From assembly GCF_010731295.1 (NCBI RefSeq), contig NZ_AP022579.1, positions 3,782,001 to 3,846,000 of the forward strand: a DNA stretch of 64,000 nucleotides, given 5' to 3'. Each line of letters opens with the position of its first letter. Within the stretch, counting starts at the first letter, position 1. The DNA is from Mycolicibacterium boenickei (GTDB taxonomy: Bacteria; Actinomycetota; Actinomycetes; Mycobacteriales; Mycobacteriaceae). The notes beneath the pieces were generated by a model, which made no database searches, was not told the origin of the DNA, and saw only the letters and a program-made list of their open reading frames with translations. A program made the translations under genes and the position numbers. Of this stretch, positions 28,116 to 36,945 are shown in pieces.

Positions 28116-31115
28116 GTGCCGAAGCCTGCAACCGATCGCCCGAAACTGCCCAGCGTCGGTCGGCTCGGTCTGGTGCATCCGCAGGCGTCCGCGCACCTGG
28201 AACAGCTCGGCTGGAACACCGAGTCGCACGTCGAGTTGCTGTGGTCGCTGTCTCGGGCCCCGGACGCCGACATCGCCCTGCTGTCGATGGTGCGGCTGAC
28301 CGATGCGCTCGAATCCGGGGCGGACGAGCTCAACCGCCAACTGCTGACCGACCGGGCGTTGCGGGGCCGGCTGTTCGGGGTGCTGGGATCCTCCCTGGCC
28401 CTCGGCGACCACCTCATCGCCCACCCGCAGTCGTGGCGGTTGCTCGCAGGCGATGTCGTACTCCCCGGTGTCGAGGAGCTGCACGGCATCTTCACCGCCG
28501 CTGCCCGCGTTGCTGAGATCGACAGGGGCACAAGCAGTGCCGTGCCGGCACTGCGAGACCTCTACCGCGACCATCTGCTGGTCCTGGCCGCGCTCGACGT
28601 GGCGTCCACCGTCGAGAACGAGCCGGTGCTGCCCTTCGTCGACGTCGCCGCGCACCTGTCCGACCTGGCCGACGCCGCGCTGGGCGCCGCACTGACCGTC
28701 GCCACCCGGGTGGTGTGCGAGGACGGCAACGAACCCCGGCTGGCGGTCATCGCCATGGGCAAATGCGGTGCGCGCGAGCTGAACTACGTCAGCGACGTCG
28801 ACGTCATCTTCGTCGGCGAGGCGATCGCCGAGGGCGACGGCGACGACAACCTCGCCACCGCGACCCGGGTCGCCGGCGAGATGATGCAGTTCGCCGGCGA
28901 AGCGTTCTTCGAGGTCGATGCCGCGCTGCGCCCCGAAGGCAAACGCGGCCAGCTGGTCCGGACGCTGGAATCCCACATCGCCTACTACCAGCGCTGGGCG
29001 AAAACCTGGGAATTCCAGGCACTGCTCAAGGCGCGTCCCGCCGCGGGCGACGCCGAACTCGGCAAGGCCTACATCGATGCCCTGATGCCGATGGTGTGGA
29101 CCGCCTGCGAGCGTGAGGATTTCGTGCCCGAGGTGCAGGCCATGCGCCGCCGCGTCGAGGAACTCGTCCCGGCCGGGGTGCGGGCCCGCGAGCTCAAACT
29201 CGGCACCGGCGGCCTGCGCGACGTCGAATTCGCCGTCCAGCTCCTGCAATTGGTGCACGGACGCAATGACGACTCACTACATGTGGCGTCCACCGTCGAC
29301 GCGCTGGCCGCCCTCGGTGAGGGCGGGTACATCGGGCGCGACGACACCGCCAACATGACCGCGTCCTACGAATTCCTGCGACTGCTCGAACACCGGCTGC
29401 AGCTGCAGCGGCTCAAGCGCACCCACATGCTGCCCGACGACGGCGACGACGAGGCCTACCGCTGGCTGGCCCGGGCCGCGCACGTGCGCCCCGACGGCCG
29501 CCACGACGCCCAGGGCGTACTGCGCGAGGAACTCAAACGGCAGAGCATGCGGGTGTCGCGTCTGCACGCCAAGCTCTTCTACCAGCCGCTGCTGGAATCG
29601 GTGGGCCAGCCGGCGGTCGGCATCGGCGCCGGGATGAGCACCGAGGCGGCCGAACGACAGCTCGCCGCACTGGGTTACGAGGGGCCGCAGAGCGCGCTGA
29701 CCCACCTGGCGGCCCTCACCGGTCAGAGCGGCCGGCGCGGCACGGTGCAGCAGGTGCTGCTCCCGACGCTGCTCGACTGGCTGTCGGACACCCCCGACCC
29801 GGACGCCGGCCTGCTGGCCTACCGCCGGATCAGCGACGAACTGGCCGAACAGCGCTGGTACCTGTCGACCCTGCGCGACGAGGGGGCCGTGGCCAAGCGG
29901 TTGATGCGGGTGCTCGGCACCTCGGCCTACATCCCGGAACTGCTGATGCGGGCCCCCGAGGTGATCCAGCTCTACGCCGACGGGCCCAACGGGCCCAAAC
30001 TGCTCGACGGCGATCCGGACAGCGTGGCCCGCGCACTGGTGGCCTCGGCCGGACGGCACCCGGACCCGGTGCGCGGCATCGCGGCCGCGCGCACGCTGCG
30101 CCGTCGGGAGCTGGCCCGCATCGCCTCGGCGGACGTGCTGGGCCTGCTCGAGGTGACCGACGTGTGCAAGGCATTGACTTCGGTGTGGGTCGCGGTGCTG
30201 CAGGCCGCCCTGGATGCCGTGATCCGGGCCAACACACCCGAATCCGGTGTGCCCGCGCGCATCGCGGTCATCGGCATGGGCCGCCTCGGCGGCGGCGAGC
30301 TCGGATACGGCTCCGATGCCGACGTGATGTTCGTGTGTGAGCCCGCCTCGGGCGTCGAGGATTCGGCCGCCGTGCGCTGGTCGATGAGCATCGCCGAACA
30401 GGTAAGGGGCCTGCTGGGGACACCGAGCGCCGATCCGCCGCTCGAGGTCGACACCGGGCTGCGCCCCGAGGGCCGAAACGGGCCCCTGGTCCGCACGCTG
30501 GCCTCGTATGCGACCTATTACGAGCAGTGGGCCCAGCCGTGGGAGATTCAGGCCCTGCTGCGGGCGCATCGCGTCGCAGGCGATCTGGAACTCGGCGATC
30601 GGTTCCTGCTCATGGCCGACAAGACCCGTTATCCCTCCGGCGGGGTATCGGCGGAAGCCGTTCAGGAGATCCGGCGGATCAAGGCGAGGGTGGACGCCGA
30701 ACGCCTGCCGCGCGGCGCCGATCCCAACACGCACACCAAGCTGGGGCGTGGCGGGCTGGCCGACATCGAATGGACCGTGCAGCTGCTGCAACTGCGCTAC
30801 GCGCACAAGGTGCCCGCGCTGCACAACACCTCGACCTTGCAGACGCTCGACGCGATCGGGGCGGCCGAGCTGGTCGCCGAGAGTGACGTCGAGCTGCTGC
30901 GCGATGCCTGGTTGACGGCAACCCGGGCGCGCAACGCCCTGGTGCTGGTGCGCGGCAAGCCCACCGATCAGTTGCCCGGGCCGGGCCGTCAGCTCAATGC
31001 GGTGGCCCTGGCGGCTGGTTGGGGCAGCGACGACGGTGGGGAGTTCCTGGACAATTACCTGCGGGTGACGCGGCGGGCCAAGGGTGTGGTCCGGAAGATT
31101 TTCGGCGGGGAGTAG
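28116..31115 (+). CDS. glnE: bifunctional glutamine synthetase adenylyltransferase/deadenylylase GlnE
   Basis: A 999-residue regulator that adds and removes AMP on GlnA1. It has two nucleotidyltransferase domains. The N-terminal deadenylylase carries [19 protein letters not shown] (near residue 215). The C-terminal adenylylase carries [21 protein letters not shown] (near 725). A helical linker and the repeated [19 protein letters not shown] / [18 protein letters not shown] blocks are typical. Length matches the M. tuberculosis enzyme (994). Start is taken at the second of two in-frame GTGs because of promoter spacing; the difference is two residues. It lies with glnA2 and near glnA1. Confidence 0.95.
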   Translation: MPKPATDRPKLPSVGRLGLVHPQASAHLEQLGWNTESHVELLWSLSRAPDADIALLSMVRLTDALESGADELNRQLLTDRALRGRLFGVLGSSLALGDHLIAHPQSWRLLAGDVVLPGVEELHGIFTAAARVAEIDRGTSSAVPALRDLYRDHLLVLAALDVASTVENEPVLPFVDVAAHLSDLADAALGAALTVATRVVCEDGNEPRLAVIAMGKCGARELNYVSDVDVIFVGEAIAEGDGDDNLATATRVAGEMMQFAGEAFFEVDAALRPEGKRGQLVRTLESHIAYYQRWAKTWEFQALLKARPAAGDAELGKAYIDALMPMVWTACEREDFVPEVQAMRRRVEELVPAGVRARELKLGTGGLRDVEFAVQLLQLVHGRNDDSLHVASTVDALAALGEGGYIGRDDTANMTASYEFLRLLEHRLQLQRLKRTHMLPDDGDDEAYRWLARAAHVRPDGRHDAQGVLREELKRQSMRVSRLHAKLFYQPLLESVGQPAVGIGAGMSTEAAERQLAALGYEGPQSALTHLAALTGQSGRRGTVQQVLLPTLLDWLSDTPDPDAGLLAYRRISDELAEQRWYLSTLRDEGAVAKRLMRVLGTSAYIPELLMRAPEVIQLYADGPNGPKLLDGDPDSVARALVASAGRHPDPVRGIAAARTLRRRELARIASADVLGLLEVTDVCKALTSVWVAVLQAALDAVIRANTPESGVPARIAVIGMGRLGGGELGYGSDADVMFVCEPASGVEDSAAVRWSMSIAEQVRGLLGTPSADPPLEVDTGLRPEGRNGPLVRTLASYATYYEQWAQPWEIQALLRAHRVAGDLELGDRFLLMADKTRYPSGGVSAEAVQEIRRIKARVDAERLPRGADPNTHTKLGRGGLADIEWTVQLLQLRYAHKVPALHNTSTLQTLDAIGAAELVAESDVELLRDAWLTATRARNALVLVRGKPTDQLPGPGRQLNAVALAAGWGSDDGGEFLDNYLRVTRRAKGVVRKIFGGE

Positions 31116-31185
31116 TGCCCCGCGTGTAGGACGTCGCAGTGCGTGATGTTAATAAGGGCGTATAACCAATTCACTGGGAGTCCGG

Positions 31186-31815
31186 ATGAAGCACACGTTC
31201 GACGTCATCTCCGCCGCCGAGCACGATCGGCTCGAAGCGCTCTACGAACCCTTTGCCCAGGCGATGCGCGAACTCGTGGACGCCGGTGTGCGCACCCAGG
31301 TGGACCCGCAGACCATCGCCGAGGCCACCGCCGCCGTCGAGGCCGTCACCGCCTCGCTGCGCCGCGAACAGCGCGACGGGCCGCACGCCCTGCTGCACGC
31401 CGAGACGAACCGCCCGGTGGTGTGGGCCAACCCCGTCGTCGGGCTGCGTAACGCGCTGGCCCCGCCGCTGGTGATCGAGCACGCCGACGATGGCAGCTGC
31501 TGGAGTGAATTCGTGCTGGGCGCGGCGTATGAGGGGCCGCTCGGCTGGGTACACGGCGGCATCTGCGCGCTGGTGCTCGACCACATTCTCGGCGAGGTGG
31601 CCAGCGGCGGGCTGAACGAGCCGCGCTACACCGGGACCATCACCTGCCGGTACAACCGCGGCACGCCGCTGGGGCCGCTGCGCGCCGAGGCCTACATCGA
31701 CCGCACCGAAGGCGTCAAAACCTTTGCGCGGGGCCATATCAGCGACGGCGACGGGATCACCGTCGAGGCCGAAGGTGTCTTCATCACCCCGGCCTGGGCG
31801 CGGGATGCCGGATGA
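31186..31815 (+). CDS. hotdog-fold PaaI/YiiD-type acyl-CoA thioesterase
   Basis: A 209-residue protein whose C-terminal 130 residues form a hotdog fold: GPLGWVHGGICALVLDHILGEVA carries the HGG active-site helix, then TITCRYNRGTPLGPLRAEAYIDR and ISDGDGITVEAEGVFI. The N-terminal 80 residues are helical and less conserved. It probably hydrolyses acyl-CoA thioesters; substrate unknown. Its stop overlaps the ATG of the LLM flavoprotein gene (ATGA), so both are translated together. It lies 70 bases after glnE, in an insertion between glnE and glnA1 compared with M. tuberculosis order. Confidence 0.85.
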   Translation: MKHTFDVISAAEHDRLEALYEPFAQAMRELVDAGVRTQVDPQTIAEATAAVEAVTASLRREQRDGPHALLHAETNRPVVWANPVVGLRNALAPPLVIEHADDGSCWSEFVLGAAYEGPLGWVHGGICALVLDHILGEVASGGLNEPRYTGTITCRYNRGTPLGPLRAEAYIDRTEGVKTFARGHISDGDGITVEAEGVFITPAWARDAG

Positions 31816-32669
31816 GGTTCTACGTGAGCATGGCCTTCATGGATACCCGGGAGGCCGTCGAAGTAGCCAGGGCCGCAGACGATCTCGGCTACGACGGGAT
31901 GGGCATCCCGGATCACGTGGTGAACCTGGAGACGCTGAAGACGCCGTATCCCTACACCAAGGACGGCAAGCGGCGCTGGGAGGCATTCACCGACTGGCCG
32001 GACCCGTGGGTGATGATCGGCGCGCTGGCGCTCGTCACCACCCGGCTCAAGTTCGTCACCACGGTCTACCTGCCGGCGATGCGCGATCCGTACTCGGCCG
32101 CGAAAGCCATTGGCACCGCGGCCTACCTGGCCGGTGGGCGGCTGGAACTCGGCATCGGTGTCGGTTGGTGCGAGGAGGAGTTCGAGCTGCTGGGGCAGCA
32201 GTTCGCGCGACGTGGCAAGCGCACCGACGAGATGCTCGAGTTGATGAAGAAGCTGTGGGAGCCCGGCTGGACCGAGTTCGACGGCGAGTTCTACACCACA
32301 CCCCGACTGGAGATGGAGCCCACACCGCCGCGGATCCCGATCTATGTCGGCGGGCTGTCCGATATCGCGCTGCGCCGCGCGGCGCGCCACGACGGCTGGA
32401 TCGGCGACCTGATCTCCACGGACGCTGCCCTGCAGCGGGTGGCCCGACTACGTGACCTGCGCGCCGAAAAAGGTCTGACGATGGACGATTTCACCGTCAT
32501 CACACCGCTCACGGACGCGTTCACGCCCGAGCACTACGCGCGCGCCGAAGCCGGAGGCATCCAGGGCATCATCACCATGCCGTGGATGTTCTACTCCGGC
32601 CCCGACGCCACGCTGGCCGAGAAGATCGACGGTCTGAAACGGTTCCGCACAGACCTCGCGCTGGACTAA
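31812..32669 (+). CDS. LLM-class F420-dependent (luciferase-like) oxidoreductase
   Basis: A 285-residue TIM-barrel protein of the luciferase-like monooxygenase superfamily; mycobacterial members usually bind F420. Motifs: ARAADDLGYDGMGIPDHVV near the N-terminus, TTRLKFVTTVYLPAMRDPYSAAKAIGTAAYLAGGRLELGIGVGWCEEEFELLGQQF (the family core), and IPIYVGGLSDIALRRAARHDGWIG. F420 versus FMN cannot be settled from sequence alone. It overlaps the thioesterase gene by four bases and the convergent DoxX gene by four bases. Confidence 0.88.
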   Translation: MRFYVSMAFMDTREAVEVARAADDLGYDGMGIPDHVVNLETLKTPYPYTKDGKRRWEAFTDWPDPWVMIGALALVTTRLKFVTTVYLPAMRDPYSAAKAIGTAAYLAGGRLELGIGVGWCEEEFELLGQQFARRGKRTDEMLELMKKLWEPGWTEFDGEFYTTPRLEMEPTPPRIPIYVGGLSDIALRRAARHDGWIGDLISTDAALQRVARLRDLRAEKGLTMDDFTVITPLTDAFTPEHYARAEAGGIQGIITMPWMFYSGPDATLAEKIDGLKRFRTDLALD

Positions 32670-33082
32670 CTCCTGCTCTTGCTGCGCGCCGCATCCAACG
32701 CGTAAGCGCCACCACCGATTGCGGCGAGCAGCAGGAAGCCGAAGCAGTACAGCACGGCGAGCTCGCCGCCGTTCTCGATCGGCCACAGGCCCTTGGGCTG
32801 ATGCTGGGTGAAGTAGGCGAACGCCATCTCGCCGGAGGCGATGAACGCCGCGATGCGGGTGAACAACCCGACCAGAATCAGCAGGCCGAGTACCAGTTCG
32901 ATGACACCGGCATACCAGTACGGCCAGGTGCCGACCGGGGTGGCGCCGCCACCGGAATCGACGGGCCAGGCAAATAGTTTCGATGCCCCGTGGATGGTGA
33001 ACAGGAGACCGAACACGACGCGGAACAAACTGATGACGGCGGGCGAAAGCGAGCCGAGTCGGGTATCCAGATTGGTCGTCAT
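32666..33082 (-). CDS. DoxX family membrane protein
   Basis: A 138-residue protein with four predicted transmembrane helices (about residues 17-35, 56-77, 80-97, 107-128). The family start is SLFRVVFGLLFTIHGASKLFAWP, and GEMAFAYFTQHQPKGLWPIENGGELAVLYCFGFLLLAA is the conserved DoxX block. Some mycobacterial DoxX proteins belong to a membrane complex that couples superoxide detoxification to thiol homeostasis, but this small form has no proven role. The stop overlaps the convergent LLM gene by four bases. dtd lies upstream on the same strand. Confidence 0.88.
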   Translation of the reverse strand: MTTNLDTRLGSLSPAVISLFRVVFGLLFTIHGASKLFAWPVDSGGGATPVGTWPYWYAGVIELVLGLLILVGLFTRIAAFIASGEMAFAYFTQHQPKGLWPIENGGELAVLYCFGFLLLAAIGGGAYALDAARSKSRS

Positions 33083-33114
33083 AGGCAGACAATACGCTCA
33101 CACGGCCAGGAAAC

Positions 33115-33546
33115 TCACAGCTCGAGCATCACCGTTACCGGCCCGTCATTGACCAGTTCCACCTGCATATGCGCCCCGAAAACTCCTGTTTGCACAACCG
33201 CACCCAACTCTTCGAGCGCGTCGGCGAATGCAGCCACCAGCGGTTCGGCAACGGGACCGGGTGCGGCCGCGTTCCAGGACGGCCGCCTGCCCTTGTCGGT
33301 GTTGGCATACAGCGTGAACTGGCTGATCACCAGGATGGGTGCGGCAACGTCCGACGCGGACTTCTCACCGTCGAGAATCCGTAACTGCCAGAGCTTTTCG
33401 GCCATCCGCCGGGCCTTGGCGGCGTCATCGTCATGGGTCGCCCCGACCAGGGCGACCAGCCCTTGCGGGTTCGGCTCGATCGCGCCGACGACGTCGCCGT
33501 CGACGGTAACGCTGGCCGATGTCACCCGCTGCACCAGAACACGCAT
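33115..33546 (-). CDS. dtd: D-aminoacyl-tRNA deacylase Dtd
   Basis: A 143-residue editing enzyme that frees D-amino acids (and glycine) from mischarged tRNA. Signature motifs are [17 protein letters not shown] in the middle and the cross-subunit GPVTVMLEL at the C-terminus (here [11 protein letters not shown]). Length equals the M. tuberculosis enzyme (Rv1897c), although in that species the gene lies elsewhere, so location differs. The ATG giving MRVLVQRV was preferred over one three codons upstream. It lies between the darcynin-like gene and doxX on the same strand. Confidence 0.95.
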   Translation of the reverse strand: MRVLVQRVTSASVTVDGDVVGAIEPNPQGLVALVGATHDDDAAKARRMAEKLWQLRILDGEKSASDVAAPILVISQFTLYANTDKGRRPSWNAAAPGPVAEPLVAAFADALEELGAVVQTGVFGAHMQVELVNDGPVTVMLEL

Positions 33547-33591
33547 GCGGTCCATTGTGCGTTCGGTGCCGAGCTGGTCGCCCGTCGGGTG

Positions 33592-33918
33592 CTAGCCGAT
33601 GGCGGATCGGCCGTAGTTGTCGGCGTACGCGTTCGCCACCCCGGGGAGGATCTCGACGATGGTGAAATAGCGGTCCCAGAGTGGTGTTTCGCGCAGTTCC
33701 TCGACCGCGAGCTCATACTCGTGCGGATCGGCGGTCTCCCACAGCAGGAGGTCGGTGACCCTGGCGGTGTAGAACTCCGTGTCGTACCAACGGAAATTCA
33801 CCGCGGGGTGGCGGTCGAGAATCGGCTGCAGGTGCCGGGCCAACTCGTCGAAGCGTTTGGCCACCGGGAATCCGAGCCATTCCGGATTGGTCTTGACCAA
33901 CATGAAAACCGTGAACAT
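33592..33918 (-). CDS. darcynin-like small protein
   Basis: A 108-residue protein resembling the darcynin family in pattern: it begins MFTVFMLVKTNPEWL, a family-like opening, then HLQPILDRHPAVNFRWYDTEFYTARVTDLLLWETADPHEYELAVEELRETPLWDRYFTIVEILPGV. It looks like a ferredoxin-like alpha/beta dimeric barrel. No enzymatic function is known to me. The ATG was chosen for the GAGG site seven bases upstream; a longer frame reaching 34008 is less likely. A 115-nt leader contains a hairpin and starts at an IdeR-type iron box, suggesting iron control. Family recognition is from memory. Confidence 0.65.
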   Translation of the reverse strand: MFTVFMLVKTNPEWLGFPVAKRFDELARHLQPILDRHPAVNFRWYDTEFYTARVTDLLLWETADPHEYELAVEELRETPLWDRYFTIVEILPGVANAYADNYGRSAIG

Positions 33919-34007
33919 GGTGAACCTCGTTCTCTCATCTGCGAATACGGCTGGAGAGAAACGAAAAGGCCAACGAATCTCTCCGTTGACCTGTGAGGTT
34001 GTCAGCA

Positions 34008-34029
34008 CCGTGAGCGGTCGCGCTCACGG
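34008..34029 (-). other. 9-bp hairpin in the darcynin-like gene leader
   Basis: CCGTGAGCG and CGCTCACGG are perfect inverted repeats around GTCG. The hairpin falls just inside the predicted 5' end of the transcript from the iron-box promoter, where it could stabilise the RNA or end upstream transcription. Function inferred only. Confidence 0.45.
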
Positions 34030-34032
34030 CAG

Positions 34033-34051
34033 TTAGGTTAGCCTAAGACTG
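34033..34051 (-). promoter_or_regulatory. candidate IdeR (iron-dependent repressor) box
   Basis: On the minus strand the 19 bases read CAGTCTTAGGCTAACCTAA. Against the mycobacterial IdeR consensus TWAGGTTAGSCTWACCTWA, 15 of 19 positions match and the last fourteen are perfect. Within it TAGGCT fits a -10 hexamer, so bound IdeR would block the promoter of the darcynin-like gene. IdeR is the mycobacterial DtxR-type repressor; binding here is predicted. Confidence 0.6.
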
Positions 34052-34080
34052 TGGCCCCCGGCAAGAGCCGGGGGCCACAG
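34049..34080 (-). terminator. hairpin terminator after glnA1
   Basis: GTGGCCCCCGGC and GCCGGGGGCCAC (plus two flanking pairs) form a 14-bp GC-rich stem with loop AAGA, placed 20 bases beyond the glnA1 stop. There is no clear U-tract, as is common for mycobacterial terminators. It separates glnA1 from the iron-box promoter. Confidence 0.8.
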
Positions 34081-34100
34081 ACTGAGCCGACTTGGACGAC

Positions 34101-35537
34101 TTAGACGTCGTAGTACAGGCTGAACTCGTACGGGTGAGGCCGGATCTGGATCGGCATGATCTCGTTCTCCCGCTTGTAGGAGATCCAGGTCTCGATCAGA
34201 TCCTCGGTGAACACGCCACCCTCGGTGAGGTACTCGTGATCCTCTTCGAGGCGGTCGATCACCGCGGCCAGCGAGGTCGGGGCCTGCGGGATGTTGGCGG
34301 CCTCGTCCGGCGGCAGCTCGTAGAGATCCTTGTCGACCGGGGCCAGCGGCTCGATCTTCTTCTTGATGCCGTCGATGCCGGCCATCAGCATGGCCGCGAA
34401 CGCCAGGTACGGGTTACCCGAGCTGTCCGGGCAGCGGAACTCGAGGCGCTTGGCCTTCGGGTTGTTGCCGGTGATCGGGATGCGGACACAGGCCGAGCGG
34501 TTGCGCTGGCTGTACACCAGGTTGATCGGGGCCTCGTAGCCCGGCACCAGGCGCTTGTAGGAGTTCACCGTCGGGTTGGTGAACGCCAGCAGCGACGGGG
34601 CGTGGTGCAGGATGCCGCCGATGTAGTGGCGAGCGATGTCGGACAGGCCCGCGTAGCCGGACTCGTCGTGGAACAGCGGCTTGCCGTCCTTCCACAGCGA
34701 CTGGTGGGCGTGCATGCCGGAACCGTTGTCACCGAACAGCGGCTTCGGCATGAAGGTGACGGTCTTGCCGTTCTGCCACGCGGTGTTCTTGATGATGTAC
34801 TTGAACAGCAGCACATCGTCGGCCGCGTGCAGCAGCGTGTTGAACTTGTAGTTGATCTCGGCCTGGCCGGCGGTGCCCACCTCGTGGTGACCGCGCTCGA
34901 GCGTGAAGCCGGCGTTGATCAGGTTGGTCGACATCTCGTCGCGCAGATCCACGTAGTGGTCGTAGGGAGCGACGGGGAAGTACCCACCCTTGGGGCGAAC
35001 CTTGTAGCCGAGGTTGGGGGAGCCGTCGGCCTCGGCGGGCTCGCCGGTGTTCCACCACGCGGACTCGGAATCGACCTCGTAGAAGGTGCCGTTCATTCGG
35101 GAGTCGAACGACACCGAGTCGAAGATGTAGAACTCGGCCTCGGCACCGAAGTAACAGGTGTCGGCGATGCCGGTGCTGGCAAGGTAGTTCTCCGCCTTGC
35201 GGGCCACGTTGCGCGGGTCGCGGGAGTACGCCTCACGGGTGAACGGATCGTGCACGAAGAAGTTCAGGTTCAGCGTCTTGGCGGCGCGGAACGGGTCGAT
35301 GCGCGCGGTATCGGGATCCGGCAGCAGCATCATGTCGGATTCGTGGATCGACTGGAAGCCGCGGACCGACGAACCGTCGAACGCGAGGCCGTCCTCGAAG
35401 ACGCTCTGGTCGAACGCCGACGCCGGGATCGAGAAGTGCTGGACGACGCCGGGCAGATCGCAGAAGCGAATGTCGACGTACTCGACGTTCTCGTCCTTGA
35501 TCAGCTTGAAGATGTCGTCGGACGTCTTTTCTGCCAC
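34101..35537 (-). CDS. glnA1: glutamine synthetase GlnA1
   Basis: Main type I glutamine synthetase, a dodecamer that condenses glutamate and ammonia; 478 residues, identical in length to M. tuberculosis GlnA1. Motifs [85 protein letters not shown] and [21 protein letters not shown] are present; the tyrosine in the last is the expected adenylylation site for GlnE. The GTG start follows AGGAG at eight bases. It has a four-box GlnR operator upstream and a strong terminator downstream, and is divergent from the RDD gene. Confidence 0.97.
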   Translation of the reverse strand: MAEKTSDDIFKLIKDENVEYVDIRFCDLPGVVQHFSIPASAFDQSVFEDGLAFDGSSVRGFQSIHESDMMLLPDPDTARIDPFRAAKTLNLNFFVHDPFTREAYSRDPRNVARKAENYLASTGIADTCYFGAEAEFYIFDSVSFDSRMNGTFYEVDSESAWWNTGEPAEADGSPNLGYKVRPKGGYFPVAPYDHYVDLRDEMSTNLINAGFTLERGHHEVGTAGQAEINYKFNTLLHAADDVLLFKYIIKNTAWQNGKTVTFMPKPLFGDNGSGMHAHQSLWKDGKPLFHDESGYAGLSDIARHYIGGILHHAPSLLAFTNPTVNSYKRLVPGYEAPINLVYSQRNRSACVRIPITGNNPKAKRLEFRCPDSSGNPYLAFAAMLMAGIDGIKKKIEPLAPVDKDLYELPPDEAANIPQAPTSLAAVIDRLEEDHEYLTEGGVFTEDLIETWISYKRENEIMPIQIRPHPYEFSLYYDV

Positions 35538-35587
35538 TGAGTGTTCTCCTTTACTGGTAACCCGCGGGTTGACGCTAAGGACACGAT

Positions 35588-35625
35588 GTTGCGCAGTCGT
35601 CAACCATATGTTGCGCGCAAGTTAC
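35588..35625 (-). promoter_or_regulatory. four-box GlnR operator upstream of glnA1
   Basis: On the minus strand the order is GTAAC, six bases, GCAAC, six bases, TTGAC, six bases, GCAAC. The actinobacterial GlnR consensus is GTnAC-n6-GaAAC repeated at 22-bp intervals; the spacing here is exact, with one mismatch at the first base of the third box and G-C-A-A-C in both b-boxes. It lies 51-88 bases upstream of the glnA1 start codon, as expected for nitrogen-responsive control. Confidence 0.72.
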
Positions 35626-35680
35626 GCGATGACCGTTCTTTGTGACGTGAGCTACTGACCGTCGCTGAAGCGGCTCCGCC

Positions 35681-35686
35681 TATTCT
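35681..35686 (+). promoter_or_regulatory. -10 element of the RDD gene (leaderless layout)
   Basis: TATTCT (TANNNT) followed by six bases and the ATG, with no ribosome-binding site between. Confidence 0.55.
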
Positions 35687-35692
35687 TGCCCT

Positions 35693-36178
35693 ATGGCGCG
35701 CACGATGGGAACTTGGCTGTCCGGACCCGGACCTTTCGATGCGGGCGACGGCGGGGACGGCCAGGACGGCCAGGGTAAATACCCTGGTGAGCGCCTCGGT
35801 CTGCCTGAGTCGGGGCCTGGTTCGCTGGCGCGGATGGGCCGGCGGCTCGGTGCGCTGTGCATCGATTGGCTGGTGGCCTACGGGCTGGCCGGTCTGGTGA
35901 TGGCCCTCGGCTTCATTTCGCTGCCGATGCTCTCCACGGCCGTTCTGGTGATCTGGATGGTGCTCGGCACCGTCGCCGTGCGGCTGTTCTCGTTCACCCC
36001 GGGACAGCTCGCCGTAGGCCTGGCGGTGGCGCCGGCCGACGGCCGCGATCGGATCGGGATCGTGCGGGCATTCCTGCGGGTGGTGTTGATCGCGTTGGTG
36101 ATCCCGCCGCTGGTTTCCGACAGTGATCTGCGCGGTCTGCACGACCGGCTGACGTTCACTGCGGTGGTGCGGCGCTAG
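35693..36178 (+). CDS. RDD family membrane protein (Rv2219A-like)
   Basis: A 161-residue protein. After a hydrophilic Gly/Asp-rich N-terminus (residues 1-45), the RDD domain begins LARMGRRLGALCIDWLVAYGLAGLV, with the family Arg and Asp in helix 1. Two further hydrophobic segments follow (about 75-95 and 120-138), then the closing LRGLHDRLTFTAVV with the second Asp. RDD proteins may be small transporters; no role is established for this one. It is divergent from glnA1 and convergent with the DUF4191 gene, as in M. tuberculosis. Confidence 0.88.
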   Translation: MARTMGTWLSGPGPFDAGDGGDGQDGQGKYPGERLGLPESGPGSLARMGRRLGALCIDWLVAYGLAGLVMALGFISLPMLSTAVLVIWMVLGTVAVRLFSFTPGQLAVGLAVAPADGRDRIGIVRAFLRVVLIALVIPPLVSDSDLRGLHDRLTFTAVVRR

Positions 36179-36188
36179 GCCGCACCGG

Positions 36189-36941
36189 CTACTTGCGCTG
36201 AACGCGCCGCTGCACACCGCGCATCTTCGCGCCGGCGGGCATCGGGCCCTTGGGCATCCCGGCCGGACCGGTCTTGGTGCCGAGCGCGGCGAGCCGCGAC
36301 TCGATCGAATCCATCTGCTTGACCGTGATGTTCGCCGGCAGCTTGTTCAGGTGCCGTTCCAGCTTGGACAGCGGCACCTCGCCGTCGCCGTTGCCGACCA
36401 CGATGTCGTAGATCGGGATCTCGCCGACCAGACGTGCGGTGCGCTTCTTCTCCTGCGCCAGCAGCGGCTTGACCCGGTTGGCCGAGCCCTCGCCGACGAA
36501 GATCACACCGGGCCGGCCGATCACGCGGTGTACCGCGTCGAAATGACCGGTCGCCGCGACGCCAGGGGTGACGCGCCACTTGCCGCGCAGATTGTCCAGC
36601 GCCCAAGCCGCCGCACCCGTCTGCCCCTCGGCCTTCGTGTACACCGACTTCTGTGCCCGACGGCCGAAGATGATGAAGGCGACCAGCGCGCCCAACACGA
36701 TGCCGAGGGGGATGAGCGTGTACATCGTGAACCCGCCGATGAGCAGGCCGGCGACCACCGCGGCAGCCACGATCAGCACGAACGCGCCGATCATGTACGG
36801 CAGGAGGCGTTTGTCCTCTTTGCGCTGGATCTGGAATGCCTGCCACAGCTGACTACGCCGCTGCTTGGAGGCCGCCTTGCGGGCAGCCTTCGCCTCGGCC
36901 TTTGCCGCCTTGGTCTCAGCGGCATTGCGGGTTTTCGCCAT
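36189..36941 (-). CDS. DUF4191 membrane protein (Rv2219-like)
   Basis: A 250-residue protein with a strongly basic, Ala/Lys-rich N-terminus (residues 1-35), two adjoining transmembrane helices (about 48-70 and 75-95), and a cytoplasmic domain containing GHFDAVHRVIGRPGVIFVGEGSANRVKPLLAQEKKRTARLVG. The C-terminus is again basic. Function unknown; it is conserved after lipA in mycobacteria. The start lies four bases after the LipA stop, so it is the last gene of the dlaT-epimerase-lipB-lipA operon. A role in lipoylation is suggested only by that position. Confidence 0.88.
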   Translation of the reverse strand: MAKTRNAAETKAAKAEAKAARKAASKQRRSQLWQAFQIQRKEDKRLLPYMIGAFVLIVAAAVVAGLLIGGFTMYTLIPLGIVLGALVAFIIFGRRAQKSVYTKAEGQTGAAAWALDNLRGKWRVTPGVAATGHFDAVHRVIGRPGVIFVGEGSANRVKPLLAQEKKRTARLVGEIPIYDIVVGNGDGEVPLSKLERHLNKLPANITVKQMDSIESRLAALGTKTGPAGMPKGPMPAGAKMRGVQRRVQRK

Positions 36942-36945
36942 TACA

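Noticed and set aside
28058-30824. long minus-strand frames opposite glnE
   Set aside because: glnE is intact on the plus strand with both nucleotidyltransferase motifs; these are GC-driven antisense frames.
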